Shown: positions 8,623-16,808, counted from the first letter of the stretch. The stretch is 64,000 nt of DNA from an uncultured Eubacteriales bacterium (GCA_948467545.1 CAOKER010000008.1:1-64000); one strand, 5' to 3'. The notes: generated by a model from the letters alone, not told the origin. Made by a program: numbers and translations.

Positions 8623-9480
8623 ATGCAGGACAAACCTCTATTCGGGCCCGCAGGCAATTCCGAAAGCTTTTACGCAGAAGGATTGAAGCATACTGCGGAC
8701 GCGCCGGCATGGGTAAAAAAAATCGGACTTGACGCTTATGAATATCAGGGAGGCAACGGTATCCGAGGAAGCGAAACCACCTTTCGCAAGCTTGGCGAAG
8801 AGGCCGCAAAGCAAGACATTTTTATGTCCGTACACGCGCCGTACTACATTTCGCTTTCCGGGGTGGAGCAGGAAAAGCGTCTTAAGAGTATCGACTATAT
8901 TCAGCAAAGCGTTAACGCAGCCGCATGGCTCGGTGCGGACATCATTGTAATTCACACGGGAAGCGCTGCTAAAATCAGCAGAGAGCAGGCAATGGAATAC
9001 GCAAAAGATACCTTGTATAAAGCTCTCGAAAAAATCGAAAACCCATCAGGCGTACGGCTTGGACTTGAGACAATGGGAAAAATAAATCAGCTCGGTACAA
9101 TCGACGAGGTAATCGAGCTTTGCAAACTTGGAAAGCCTCTCTGTCCCGTTATAGATTTCGGTCATGTCAATGCCAGAAACAGAGGCGGATATTTTAAAAC
9201 AACCGATGATTACCGGGCCGTCTTTGATAAAATAGGCTCAGAACTCGGCAAAGAATATGCACGGAATCTTCACTGTCATTTCTCCAAAATCGAATACACC
9301 GATGCGGGCGAGCGCAGACATCTCACTTTTGAAGACAAAGAATTCGGTCCGCCGTTTGAACCTCTTGCAGAGGCAATTGCAAAATACGGACTGACGCCCA
9401 GAATTATATGTGAATCATCGGGAACTCAGGCCGAAGATGCTCTTAAGCTTAAGAAAAAAACTGCTGAATACACCAACTAA
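8623..9480 (+). CDS. nfo: Endonuclease IV (deoxyribonuclease IV)
   Basis: AP endonuclease of the TIM-barrel Nfo family, 285 residues, cleaving DNA at abasic sites during base excision repair. Zinc-ligand motifs are visible in order: SVHAPYYISL, VIHTGSA, GLETMGK, PVIDFGHVNAR, HCHFSKIEYT and ICESSG. I use the ATG at 8623, which has AAAGGA eight bases upstream; a GTG at 8590 would add eleven residues within the tandem repeat. It may be cotranscribed with yqeG and the M24 peptidase 25 bases downstream. Confidence 0.92.
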   Translation: MQDKPLFGPAGNSESFYAEGLKHTADAPAWVKKIGLDAYEYQGGNGIRGSETTFRKLGEEAAKQDIFMSVHAPYYISLSGVEQEKRLKSIDYIQQSVNAAAWLGADIIVIHTGSAAKISREQAMEYAKDTLYKALEKIENPSGVRLGLETMGKINQLGTIDEVIELCKLGKPLCPVIDFGHVNARNRGGYFKTTDDYRAVFDKIGSELGKEYARNLHCHFSKIEYTDAGERRHLTFEDKEFGPPFEPLAEAIAKYGLTPRIICESSGTQAEDALKLKKKTAEYTN

Positions 9481-9505
9481 TAATCTGAAAGGAAGCGTTA
9501 CATAT

Positions 9506-10570
9506 ATGAAATCCAAAGCTGAAAAAATTATGTCCATTATAGCCCCGCATGAAGCTGTTTTGCTGACATGCGAACAAAGTCTGAGATGGCTCTCCGGATT
9601 TTCGTTTACGGACGGATACGCGATTGTAACAGACAGCAGGTGCTTTCTTTTCGCCGATTTCAGATATATTGAAGCCGCACGCGCGAAAGTAAAGCCTCCG
9701 ATAGAAGTGGTTCTTCTTTCACGCGGTCAGATCCATGCCGAGGAAGTATTCGGCAGCTCCGAAATAAAGCATGTTGTTTATGAAGACAAATATATGACAT
9801 GCGCCGATTTCGGCAGGTGGGAAAAACGTTTTCCGAATATTACCTTTAGCGGCGGAAGCGAAAGAATCGACAAGCTCCGTGAATTTAAGGATGAAGATGA
9901 GCTGAAGCTGATTATCGCCGCGCAGAGAATTGCCGAAAAGGCATACACACACATTCTTGACTTCATAAACCCTCACCGCACAGAAGCAGAGGTCGCGCTT
10001 GAGCTTGACTACTTTATGAGACGCGAGGGAGCAACCGGTATTTCATTTGAAACGATTGCCGTATCGGGCAAAGCCTCTTCTCAGCCGCACGGAGTTCCGA
10101 GGAATGTTCCGCTTGAACCCGGCTTTCTGACAATGGATTACGGTGCAGAGATCGACGGATACCGCTCGGATATGACCAGAACTGTTTGTCTCGGTCACGC
10201 AGACGAAAAAATGAAACATGTATATGAAACGGTACTGCGCGCACAAATTGCGGCTGAGGATATGCTCCGCGCCGGCGTATTATGCAGAGACGCCGATAAA
10301 ACCGCAAGGGATATTATTGCGGCAGAAGGATTCGGAGACTGCTTCGGCCACGGATTAGGTCACGGCGTCGGTCTCTTTATTCATGAAAATCCCCGTCTGT
10401 CGCCGAGCTCCGGAGAAGCTGTGCTCTCTCCCGGACATGTTGTTACGGTAGAACCGGGTATATACATTGAAGGTCAGTTCGGAGTCAGAATTGAAGATAT
10501 GGTTTTCATTCGAGAGAACGGCACTCCCAGAAATTTAACAAACTGCCCCAAGGGACTGGTTGAATTATAA
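9506..10570 (+). CDS. Xaa-Pro aminopeptidase-like M24 peptidase
   Basis: Creatinase/prolidase-fold metallopeptidase of 354 residues. The N-terminal creatinase-like domain occupies roughly residues 1-130. The C-terminal pita-bread domain has the five metal ligands: two Asp in MDYGAEIDGYRSDMTRT, His in GHGLGHGVG, Glu in VEPGIYIEG and Glu in RIEDM. It probably removes N-terminal residues preceding proline in the cytoplasm. GAAAGGAAG lies before the ATG at 9506, which I prefer to a longer reading overlapping nfo. Confidence 0.9.
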   Translation: MKSKAEKIMSIIAPHEAVLLTCEQSLRWLSGFSFTDGYAIVTDSRCFLFADFRYIEAARAKVKPPIEVVLLSRGQIHAEEVFGSSEIKHVVYEDKYMTCADFGRWEKRFPNITFSGGSERIDKLREFKDEDELKLIIAAQRIAEKAYTHILDFINPHRTEAEVALELDYFMRREGATGISFETIAVSGKASSQPHGVPRNVPLEPGFLTMDYGAEIDGYRSDMTRTVCLGHADEKMKHVYETVLRAQIAAEDMLRAGVLCRDADKTARDIIAAEGFGDCFGHGLGHGVGLFIHENPRLSPSSGEAVLSPGHVVTVEPGIYIEGQFGVRIEDMVFIRENGTPRNLTNCPKGLVEL

Positions 10571-10629
10571 TTTTTTGTTTCCAAACGAAATGTCTAAACC
10601 CTTACGGATATTTATCCCCGCGCCAAAAC

Positions 10630-10658
10630 TTGACAATAAAAAACATGTATGGTATAAT
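10630..10658 (+). promoter_or_regulatory. Consensus promoter of the rubrerythrin leader
   Basis: Perfect TTGACA (10630-10635), 17-base spacer, perfect TATAAT (10653-10658). The start would fall at about 10665, inside the hairpin described next, leaving a leader of about 225 bases before the rubrerythrin gene. Confidence 0.82.
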
Positions 10659-10800
10659 ATCTTAAAGCTTACAGCTTTAAGATGCAAGTTTCTTTTCGAC
10701 GCCGGCAGGACGGCGATTTTGTAAGGCAAAACCTCAAAACATTGCGTTTATGTTTAGATTTTCGGTAAATTTTTCTCAAAGCTTACAGCGTTAAAATACA
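10653..10800 (+). repeat. Structured leader; copy of a dispersed promoter-hairpin element
   Basis: After the -10 box the leader has CTTAAAGC-ttaca-GCTTTAAG (10661-10680), a perfect 8-bp hairpin, then a second hairpin around GCCG and CGGC (about 10703-10717). The 12-mer AAAGCTTACAGC at 10664-10675 recurs exactly at 10778-10789. About 90 bases from the -10 box onward align, with some gaps, to the minus strand at 32600-32695. Function unknown: mobile element, small RNA or leader regulator. Confidence 0.6.
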
Positions 10801-10890
10801 TTGGAGACATCTTTCTTCTGTTTATAAAATCATATTAAAACGGAAAAATATTTGCTTTTCCGTTATGAAAATAAGAAAGGAATGAGTAAC

Positions 10891-11427
10891 ATGAGTAAGT
10901 ATTCGGGAACACAGACAGAAAAAAATCTTCAGGCAGCATTTGCCGGAGAATCACAGGCTCGCAACAAATATACATATTTTGCATCCGTTGCAAAAAAAGA
11001 AGGATACGAACAGATTGCGGCCATTTTCCAAAAAACAGCAGACAACGAAAAAGAACATGCCAAGATGTGGTTTAAAGAGCTTGACGGCCTCGGAAATACC
11101 GACGCAAATCTCAAGGCCGCCGCAGATGGCGAAAACTACGAATGGACAGATATGTACAAAGGCTTTGCGGAAACTGCGGAAAAAGAAGGCTTCAAAGAGC
11201 TGGCCGCAAAGTTCCGCCTTGTAGCCGAAATCGAAAAGCACCATGAAGAACGTTACCGCGCTCTGTTAAAAAATGTGGAAACCGCCGAAGTTTTCGCAAA
11301 AAGCGAAGTAAAGGTATGGGAGTGCCGCAACTGCGGACATATTATTGTCGGAACAAAAGCCCCCGAAGTCTGTCCCGTATGCGCCCATCCCAAGAGCTAC
11401 TTTGAAATTCACGCAGAAAATTATTGA
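10891..11427 (+). CDS. rbr: Rubrerythrin
   Basis: Peroxide-reducing non-haem diiron protein, 178 residues. A four-helix ferritin-like domain carries EXXH ligand motifs (NEKEHAKMW and EIEKHHEER) and the early glutamate in [11 protein letters not shown]. The C-terminal rubredoxin domain binds iron through CRNC and CPVC. Together they detoxify hydrogen peroxide in anaerobes. I choose the ATG at 10891, since the ATG at 10882 overlaps the GAAAGGA ribosome binding site. The long structured leader with its own strong promoter suggests separate regulation. Confidence 0.95.
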   Translation: MSKYSGTQTEKNLQAAFAGESQARNKYTYFASVAKKEGYEQIAAIFQKTADNEKEHAKMWFKELDGLGNTDANLKAAADGENYEWTDMYKGFAETAEKEGFKELAAKFRLVAEIEKHHEERYRALLKNVETAEVFAKSEVKVWECRNCGHIIVGTKAPEVCPVCAHPKSYFEIHAENY

Positions 11428-11618
11428 TCATAATGTCAAAGAAAATCAAACCGTGACGGTTTTAATAAGGAGCAAATCGCCCCATGCGACGCAGAGACGG
11501 CGAACCATCACACTGTACACTGTACTAAAAGATAGGCGGATTCGCTGCACCGGATTCGTTAGACGTTTTGATTTTAGTTTATATACAAGGGTTGATTTTA
11601 TCAGAAAGACGGGTTATC

Positions 11619-12272
11619 ATGAGTGAAAAAAAATCAATAAAGCAAACGAGATTTTCTCTTTTTGACATGACGCTGTGCGCGCTGTTTGCCGCGGTCATAT
11701 GCGTTCTTTCTCCTATTTCTATGCAAATAGGTCCTATCCCAGTTTCTCTCGGACTTTTGGGAGTACTGCTCGCCGCTTCCGTGCTCGGGTCCATAAGAGG
11801 TATGACAGCCGTATTAGTGTTCATTTTAGCGGGAGCATGCGGGCTGCCGGTTTTCAGCGGAGGACGCGGCGGTTTTTCGGTTCTTATCGGACCGACCGGA
11901 GGTTACATTTGGGGTTATCTTCCGACAGCTGTTATTGCCGGTATCAGAATCAGCCGTATAAAAACCGAATCCCGGAAAGAAAAAATCATTGCAAGCGTTC
12001 TCTCTGTGGTAACCTGTATTATAGGAACTGTAGTTTGCTATCTCTGCGGAACGATTCAGTATTGTTTTGTTGCCGACATCGGATTTATAGCAGCTCTTGC
12101 AGCTTGTGTAATTCCGTTTATACCGCTTGACATCTTAAAATGTATATTCGCAGGTGTTTTCGGAACAGAGCTTCGAAGAATTCTCCGCCGGGCAGGCTTT
12201 AACCCCGGTAAACGGTTTAAAGACAATTCCGTAAGCGACGAACATGCGGAAGCAAAAATCTTCAGGAAATAA
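11619..12272 (+). CDS. bioY: Biotin transporter BioY (ECF S component)
   Basis: 217-residue membrane protein with about six hydrophobic segments and the BioY signatures ALFAAVICVLS, IGPIPVSLGLLGV, GLPVFSGGRGG and GPTGGYIWGY. BioY captures biotin at the membrane, alone or with a shared EcfAT module. No bio genes are nearby, so salvage is likely. The chosen ATG matches the family start; the ribosome binding site is weak. About 190 bases separate it from rubrerythrin. Its last 30 residues are charged and run into the left edge of the AT-rich island. Confidence 0.9.
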   Translation: MSEKKSIKQTRFSLFDMTLCALFAAVICVLSPISMQIGPIPVSLGLLGVLLAASVLGSIRGMTAVLVFILAGACGLPVFSGGRGGFSVLIGPTGGYIWGYLPTAVIAGIRISRIKTESRKEKIIASVLSVVTCIIGTVVCYLCGTIQYCFVADIGFIAALAACVIPFIPLDILKCIFAGVFGTELRRILRRAGFNPGKRFKDNSVSDEHAEAKIFRK

Positions 12273-12679
12273 AACCGTAGTAACACAGAAATAAAAAATA
12301 GTATTTATTTTTGAGTTGGCTAAAAAGTTAAACCATAAAAAACCTTGTAATTACTGTTTTTTACGCTTGAAGCTATAACAAATTTTGACGTTTTAGTGCC
12401 CAAATGGTGCCTGGATTTCCTATGACGATATAAGACGATACAAATAGATGTAAGAAAATATCATAATTTTTGAGGGAGAAGTCACTCGTTGTTTTTGTCC
12501 TCTTGTCTGCCATTTCAAAAGGTAAAATAGTAATAGAAAAATTTAAAACTTATGGTATAATAGTGACAAAAAGTCTTGTTGCACAGCTGTCATACCTACG
12601 GTTTCGCAATCGTGTCCTTGCAAGCAAACACGATTGCTTCTTGGTATAATACTTGAACAACTGATAGGAGGAAAGTATC
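12273..12679. other. Non-coding left edge of the accessory island
   Basis: No gene is visible; base composition turns AT-rich. It contains GTGCCCAAATGGTGCC (about 12396-12411), whose relative GTGCTAAAATGGTACC occurs at about 13541-13556, each followed at some distance by GATGTAAGAA. Near the right end are an extended -10 box (TGGTATAAT, to 12561), a 10-bp perfect hairpin GCAATCGTGT/ACACGATTGC (12606-12637) and another extended -10 (to 12650). The hairpin between the two boxes may attenuate or terminate the first transcript. Confidence 0.5.
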
Positions 12680-13282
12680 GTGAAAAGCATATCTGAAATT
12701 AGTATAAAACCTTTATCGTCGGAATTGACACAAGATTATCTTGATTTTTTTGACAATAGGGCATTTACCGATGATAATCCAAATGGGCCCTGCTATTGTA
12801 CATCACCAAATCAAGATGAAAAAATGATAAAGAAAATGGTTAGCGAGTTTAGCATAAACGGAATTAAAGAAACATTGAGAAAGTATGCTGTAAATATGCT
12901 GAAAAACAATGAAATTCATGGATATTTAGCATTTGATAATAATGTTGTTATTGGGTGGTGCAATGCGGCGGATATGAGAAGTTACAGTGGTTTTATTCCT
13001 GATTTTGCATATGATTGTTCTTGTGGAAAAACGATTTCTATTGTATGTTTGGAAATTGCGCCGGAATATCGTAAAATGGGAATTGCGTCCGCTTTGATAA
13101 ATAGAGTATGTAGCGATGCGAAAGAAAAGGGATATGCATCTGTCGAGGGATATCCTATCTTTACCGATATGCATAATGATTTTGTTTATCAAGGCCCCAT
13201 AAAGTTATATGAAAAATTGGGTTTTGAAGAAGTGGTGCGGCAGGGCCACCAAATGGTCATGCGAAGATTTTTGAATGTGTAA
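12680..13282 (+). CDS. GNAT-family N-acetyltransferase
   Basis: 200 residues with the acetyl-CoA-binding GNAT core: the strand SIVCLEIAPEYRKMGIASAL carries the Q/R-x-x-G-x-A-type loop, followed by a helix and the C-terminal YEKLGFEEV segment. The N-terminal PNGPCYC region resembles a subgroup found on clostridial resistance-type cassettes; substrate unknown. The start is GTG with a perfect AGGAGG seven bases upstream. It lies in the AT-rich island and its codon use differs from the flanking thi and bio genes, consistent with transfer. Confidence 0.82.
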   Translation: MKSISEISIKPLSSELTQDYLDFFDNRAFTDDNPNGPCYCTSPNQDEKMIKKMVSEFSINGIKETLRKYAVNMLKNNEIHGYLAFDNNVVIGWCNAADMRSYSGFIPDFAYDCSCGKTISIVCLEIAPEYRKMGIASALINRVCSDAKEKGYASVEGYPIFTDMHNDFVYQGPIKLYEKLGFEEVVRQGHQMVMRRFLNV

Positions 13283-13379
13283 CAACAATCAAAATTCCGA
13301 TTTATAAAGAATTTGAATTATCCCAACAAGCAAAAAGGCAGAACTTTTTTACGGAAAGGGTACCCCTTTCCTATGCTTG

Positions 13380-13490
13380 CTACGGAACTTTTAATAATGG
13401 AATGGACACTTTAGCTGTGTAGCGCTGCTCTATTGGTTTCGTGTCAATATAGCCTTTGTTGGCAAGACTTATTGCCCCTTTAATGCACAT
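13380..13490 (-). pseudogene. Possible C-terminal remnant of a mobile-element gene
   Basis: Reading leftward, 36 codons from ATG encode a protein-like end (IKGAISLANKGYIDTKP, then TAKVSIPLLKVP) closing with TAG. The frame stays open a little further upstream before meeting a stop. The amino-acid pattern looks like the tail of a real protein, but I cannot name the family. Confidence 0.3.
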
Positions 13491-13694
13491 AATATTAGCA
13501 TAACAAGGCAGTTGCAAACGGCTTTATATTGTTTACTTGTGGTGCTAAAATGGTACCCAACTCTACAAAACCAACTTATACGGCGATGTAAGAATATACA
13601 AGCGAAAATGGGAAAAACGTTGAAAATACAAAATTTTTCCTCACTTCTATAAACACTTGTAAGAAGTGATAAGAAGATTTCCGTTTATACAACC

Positions 13695-13741
13695 AATAAA
13701 AAATACCGAAAGGCATAATTAGCCGAGGTGCGATAACGAAG
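13695..13741 (+). repeat. Arm of an imperfect inverted repeat (tnpV-leader-like)
   Basis: The first 20 bases, AATAAAAAATACCGAAAGGC, are identical to the reverse complement at 16001-16020. GAGGTGC and TAACGAAG further on also match the other arm. The two arms enclose about 2.2 kb holding the GyrI-like pseudogene, the methyltransferase and tnpV. Confidence 0.75.
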
Positions 13742-13756
13742 TATTTATGTAAGGTG

Positions 13757-13782
13757 GCGGTACAGCCGAAAGGCTGTACCGC
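13757..13782 (+). ncRNA. Strong GAAA-tetraloop hairpin
   Basis: GCGGTACAGCC, loop GAAA, GGCTGTACCGC: an 11-bp perfect stem closed by a stable tetraloop, directly after the tnpV-leader-like repeat. There is no T tract behind it, so it is not a standard terminator. It may be part of a structured RNA or a recombination or origin-of-transfer hairpin. Confidence 0.45.
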
Positions 13783-13963
13783 TCTCTCAATCAAAACATC
13801 CTGTATTCAGTTGTAGTCCTCGTTTAAGAGGAATTACATTATATCAGAAAATCCGCTGGAAATCAAGATTTTTTCAGCGGGTTTTGAATATTTTTCAGAA
13901 ATCAGGGGAATACTATTTTATTTGAGCATAAGTAAAGGCACCGCCAACGCCTGCGGCGATACA

Positions 13964-14465
13964 TCATTTGGTCACAAAATAACAGTAATCAAGAATTACA
14001 TTCCCACTGTCATCGGGGGTGGTGTAACGAGGACACAAACAATTCTCAAATGACCAAACTGCACCTTTTTCATCTTGCCATATTTTCATACCATTCTCTG
14101 CAAGTTTTTGTTTGCAAGCGCTTGTATCGTGAACTTCATTCTCTTTTCCATAGATCCAACAAGTTCCCAAACTCAAATCTTTGAAATCAATACTGACAAA
14201 TCCATCGGGAACGAGCGTGTTAACAGGAGTGAGCATACCTATATAATATTCAAAAGGTTCTCCTTCGGCTCGTCTTTCAACACCGATATAACCGCCGCCG
14301 TTTTCCCAATGGCAAGAATTTTTCTGTACCACCCATAGTCTGTTCAAGAAGATCAAACCAACCGTTTTGACACCATTCACCCCAATGTCCAAAGTTGTCG
14401 TACTTCTTTCCAATAAATCTCATTGTGGGGATGTTTTCTCTAAACACCTTAATAATTTCAGCCAT
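13964..14465 (-). pseudogene. GyrI-like (effector-binding) protein, frameshifted
   Basis: The N-terminal part (ATG at 14465, IPTMRFIGKKYDNFGHWGEW) and the C-terminal part (YIGVERRAEGEPFEYYIGML onwards, ending 13964) lie in different frames of the same strand and together make one GyrI-like small-molecule-binding domain. The frames change in a run of five T at 14319-14323 (plus strand), consistent with a one-base indel. AGGGGGG precedes the ATG. Either a true pseudogene or a homopolymer error. It starts 11 bases after the methyltransferase stop, so the two were probably one operon. Confidence 0.75.
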
Positions 14466-14476
14466 AATTAGCCCCC

Positions 14477-15382
14477 CTAAATTTGATTGCATTTATTTAC
14501 ATATTTTATTTGATAATCCTTGAACATAGTGCAAGGATATTCGAAACACAGATTGCAAGAGCCGATGTTTCGCTCAATACAACATTTTCTAAAAGGACAG
14601 TCCTGACAGAATTCAAATACTTTATCCGTTCTACCGCCCCAACAGTTGAATTTTTCTAAAGGAATATCTTGACCAAATTGTTCTTTATAAAATCTTTGTG
14701 ACTGCATCCGTAAATTATTATTATCTGTCATTGTCGCTACGTATGTAACGCATTTTGAACAATCGTGACCACAATAGCATTTACACTCTTTCTTGGCTAC
14801 AAAGATGTGTGAAAATTCTTTTTCATAGTGTTCGAGTAACAGTAATCCTGAATTTGCGATATATGATTTTATTTCCGCAGGCGTATCTGGAAATACTGTG
14901 ATTTTTCTCGTTCCGGTGTCAATGAATCCGTCTTGGTTTTTGTCGATTGACAAAACGAATTTTCCGCTGTCTTTTAGCAAATCCGCTGCTTTATTTATGG
15001 CGGTCTGCTTTTCATCAATATGCATAAAGGTTAAAGAGGAATATATAATATCGAAAGAATGGGAAATATCAAGTGTTAGAAAATCGCCGCAAAGCAACTT
15101 CACATTGGTCTGCTCAGATAGATTTTCTTTTGCTCGCTCTATGGTTTTAGGAGAAATATCAACACCACAAAACTTACCGCATAAAGGTGCGACACGAACT
15201 GCAAGACGACCTGTTCCCACACCGATTTCAAGAACAGATTTATTTTTATCAAGTTCCATTTTGTTGATAAAGACCTCTCCGTCCCATTTATCCATATAAT
15301 CTCGCAATGGCTTAGGATCGTGTACTGGATCATTGTTTTTTTCAATAAGTAGGTCGTAATGTTGAATAATTTCGCTTTTCAT
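14477..15382 (-). CDS. SAM-dependent methyltransferase fused to a Cys-rich DUF3795 domain
   Basis: 301 residues. The N-terminal class I methyltransferase has motif I VLEIGVGTGRLA, the acidic GVDIS strand and the GDFLTLDI region. From about residue 190 a cysteine-rich DUF3795-like domain follows (CYCGHDCSKCVTY, then CQDCPFRKC and CNLCFEYPC), probably binding metal. The substrate is unknown; relatives occur on clostridial mobile elements beside GyrI-like and acetyltransferase genes. I start at the ATG at 15382; ATGs at 15394 and 15409 crowd the weak GAGAG site. Confidence 0.82.
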   Translation of the reverse strand: MKSEIIQHYDLLIEKNNDPVHDPKPLRDYMDKWDGEVFINKMELDKNKSVLEIGVGTGRLAVRVAPLCGKFCGVDISPKTIERAKENLSEQTNVKLLCGDFLTLDISHSFDIIYSSLTFMHIDEKQTAINKAADLLKDSGKFVLSIDKNQDGFIDTGTRKITVFPDTPAEIKSYIANSGLLLLEHYEKEFSHIFVAKKECKCYCGHDCSKCVTYVATMTDNNNLRMQSQRFYKEQFGQDIPLEKFNCWGGRTDKVFEFCQDCPFRKCCIERNIGSCNLCFEYPCTMFKDYQIKYVNKCNQI

Positions 15383-15521
15383 AATAGATTTCATTCTCTC
15401 AAAAATCAATTGTGATTTAAGTAATATTTTTATTAAGTATACTACTTCTTTGTGACTTTTTCAACCATTAAATTGAAATGGCAGCAGAGAGATGATAAAT
15501 CTCCCTGCCGCCGTGCTTTGG

Positions 15522-15893
15522 TTAGTTGTAAATTATATCGCTATTTGCAATTTCTGTGGCTCTGCTACGAATGTTATTCATCCGAGCAACCCACTCCATT
15601 TGATTATCTGCTTTGAGTTGTTCGGTCAAACCCTCACGCTCTGCCATCTGCTTTACCAACCGAGAAAACATTTCCTCTGCCTGCTTGTCAATGTCAGATA
15701 GGTATCCGTTCAACTTAACGCTTGTCAGCAGATTAGTATATCGCATCTTGTGGCGTTGTTTGATATATCTCAAATGCCTTTGTCCCCATCCCCCAATTTC
15801 TACTTATTCTTCATCGGGTAAGGCTAAGTTAGAAATAAGATGACCATTTTCTTCACGATAAGTGCCACCAATTTGTTCAAATAATGATTTCAT
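15522..15893 (-). pseudogene. tnpV: Transposon-encoded protein TnpV, interrupted by TAA
   Basis: TnpV is a small protein typical of mobilizable transposons. The frame opens at ATG 15893 after GGAGG, reads KSLFEQIGGTYREENG and LISNLALPDEE, meets TAA (15804-15806), then continues in the same frame with VEIGGWGQRHLRYIKQ and on to SDIIYN with all later family features. The stop sits where a Glu or Lys codon is expected. With its leader repeat, this is the clearest mark that the island is a decayed mobile element. Confidence 0.82.
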
Positions 15894-16322
15894 TGCAGTT
15901 TCCTCCAAGTATAACTTTTAGATTTTTCTGCAATATACCGTACCGATTGTCTTTACCTCTTGCTTTCAAAACCTTCGTTACGGCACCTCATCATTAAACA
16001 GCCTTTCGGTATTTTTTATTTTTCCTGTAAATATAACAAAAAACACTATTGTATTATGTCGTTCAATATGGAGCAAAACGCCGTATAGGGTAATTCAGCA
16101 GCATATCCGACGATGGACGACAGCGGATTTGCCGCTGTCTGCAAAAAGTAGGGACAGCCCGCCGTCCCGATAAATTTGGACATCTTGATGCTATATATAC
16201 GTGTTTCAATATTCAATTTTACAGCATGTACGCAGCTTCCAGTCAAACAGGTGGCATGAACAATACAAATTCGCTTTTCATCTGCGATCGCGGCTGATGT
16301 TATCACAATATCTTCTTAAGTC
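15894..16322. other. tnpV leader and repeat-bearing gap
   Basis: No gene is seen. 15973-16020 is the inverted-repeat arm matching 13695-13741. 16093-16147 is a direct-repeat relative of 16809-16853 and contains the hairpin GACAGCGG/CCGCTGTC (about 16119-16139). The rest shows no recognisable signal. Confidence 0.5.
15973..16020 (-). repeat. Second arm of the island inverted repeat, in the tnpV leader
   Basis: Minus strand AATAAAAAATACCGAAAGGC (16020-16001) is followed by GAGGTGC and TAACGAAG, as in the arm at 13695-13741. It lies 80-130 bases ahead of the tnpV start. Confidence 0.75.
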
Positions 16323-16703
16323 TCACCGCTTTCTGATTCCCTCGTCAGTAAAAGTTTGCTTCAATGCTTTTTCGGTCGGCAATATAGAAATAACCATAAT
16401 TGTACATTCGACAATACATATGAAAAGTCCTGTATAACCTATCGCATCGTCACTATTTCCATAGAACGGAATCTGAACCAATACAGTCGGAATCAGCATT
16501 ATCCACCCTATTTTCCACCATCGTTTACCGCAATTTTCGTGGGCGAATTTCCAAGTATCCATATTTATCTTAGAACGCCTTGAACGATAGCCGATAAATG
16601 AATTAATTTTCTTTGGGCAATGCTTCCACATAAACCGGCCCGCAATAATCATTGCAAGCGAGTAAAGCAGATTACACGCAAACATAAACCACCAAAAATC
16701 CAT
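16323..16703 (-). CDS. SdpI-family membrane protein
   Basis: 126 residues with three or four hydrophobic segments. The centre carries the SdpI-type signature: KINSFIGYRSRRS, then a Trp-rich TWKFAHENCGKRWWKIGW segment. SdpI of Bacillus is the membrane immunity and signalling protein against the SdpC toxin; many homologues stand alone, as here, with unknown roles. The ATG at 16703 has AAAGGAG ten bases upstream; a longer reading to 16892 enters repeat sequence. No SdpC-like toxin gene is visible. Confidence 0.8.
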   Translation of the reverse strand: MDFWWFMFACNLLYSLAMIIAGRFMWKHCPKKINSFIGYRSRRSKINMDTWKFAHENCGKRWWKIGWIMLIPTVLVQIPFYGNSDDAIGYTGLFICIVECTIMVISILPTEKALKQTFTDEGIRKR

Positions 16704-16808
16704 TTCTTTGACAGCTCCTTTCCGATATTGTGATCTTCTTTTTAATAAGGCACAAAGTGCCGTCATGTGGAAAGTCGACAGTGCATTTGATAGGAGATTC
16801 AACAGCGG

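Larger units (their letters stand above)
13283..13963. other. Island gap with coding remnant, hairpin and repeat
   Basis: No intact gene. Three things stand out. First, a short leftward reading frame (13380-13490, described separately). Second, the stretch 13695-13741, which matches the tnpV leader at 15973-16020 in inverted orientation. Third, a perfect 11-bp stem with a GAAA tetraloop (13757-13782). The remaining sequence is AT-rich and unassigned. Confidence 0.5.

Noticed and set aside
11428..11618. Riboswitch or biotin operator ahead of bioY
   Set aside because: No recognised biotin operator or aptamer pattern could be found in the 190 bases.
13576..13794. 72-residue leftward protein in the island
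   Set aside because: It runs antisense through the inverted-repeat arm and the tetraloop hairpin, which explain the sequence better as non-coding structure.
16046..16306. 86-residue leftward protein between tnpV and the SdpI gene
   Set aside because: No ribosome binding site, no domain, and part of it is a direct repeat.
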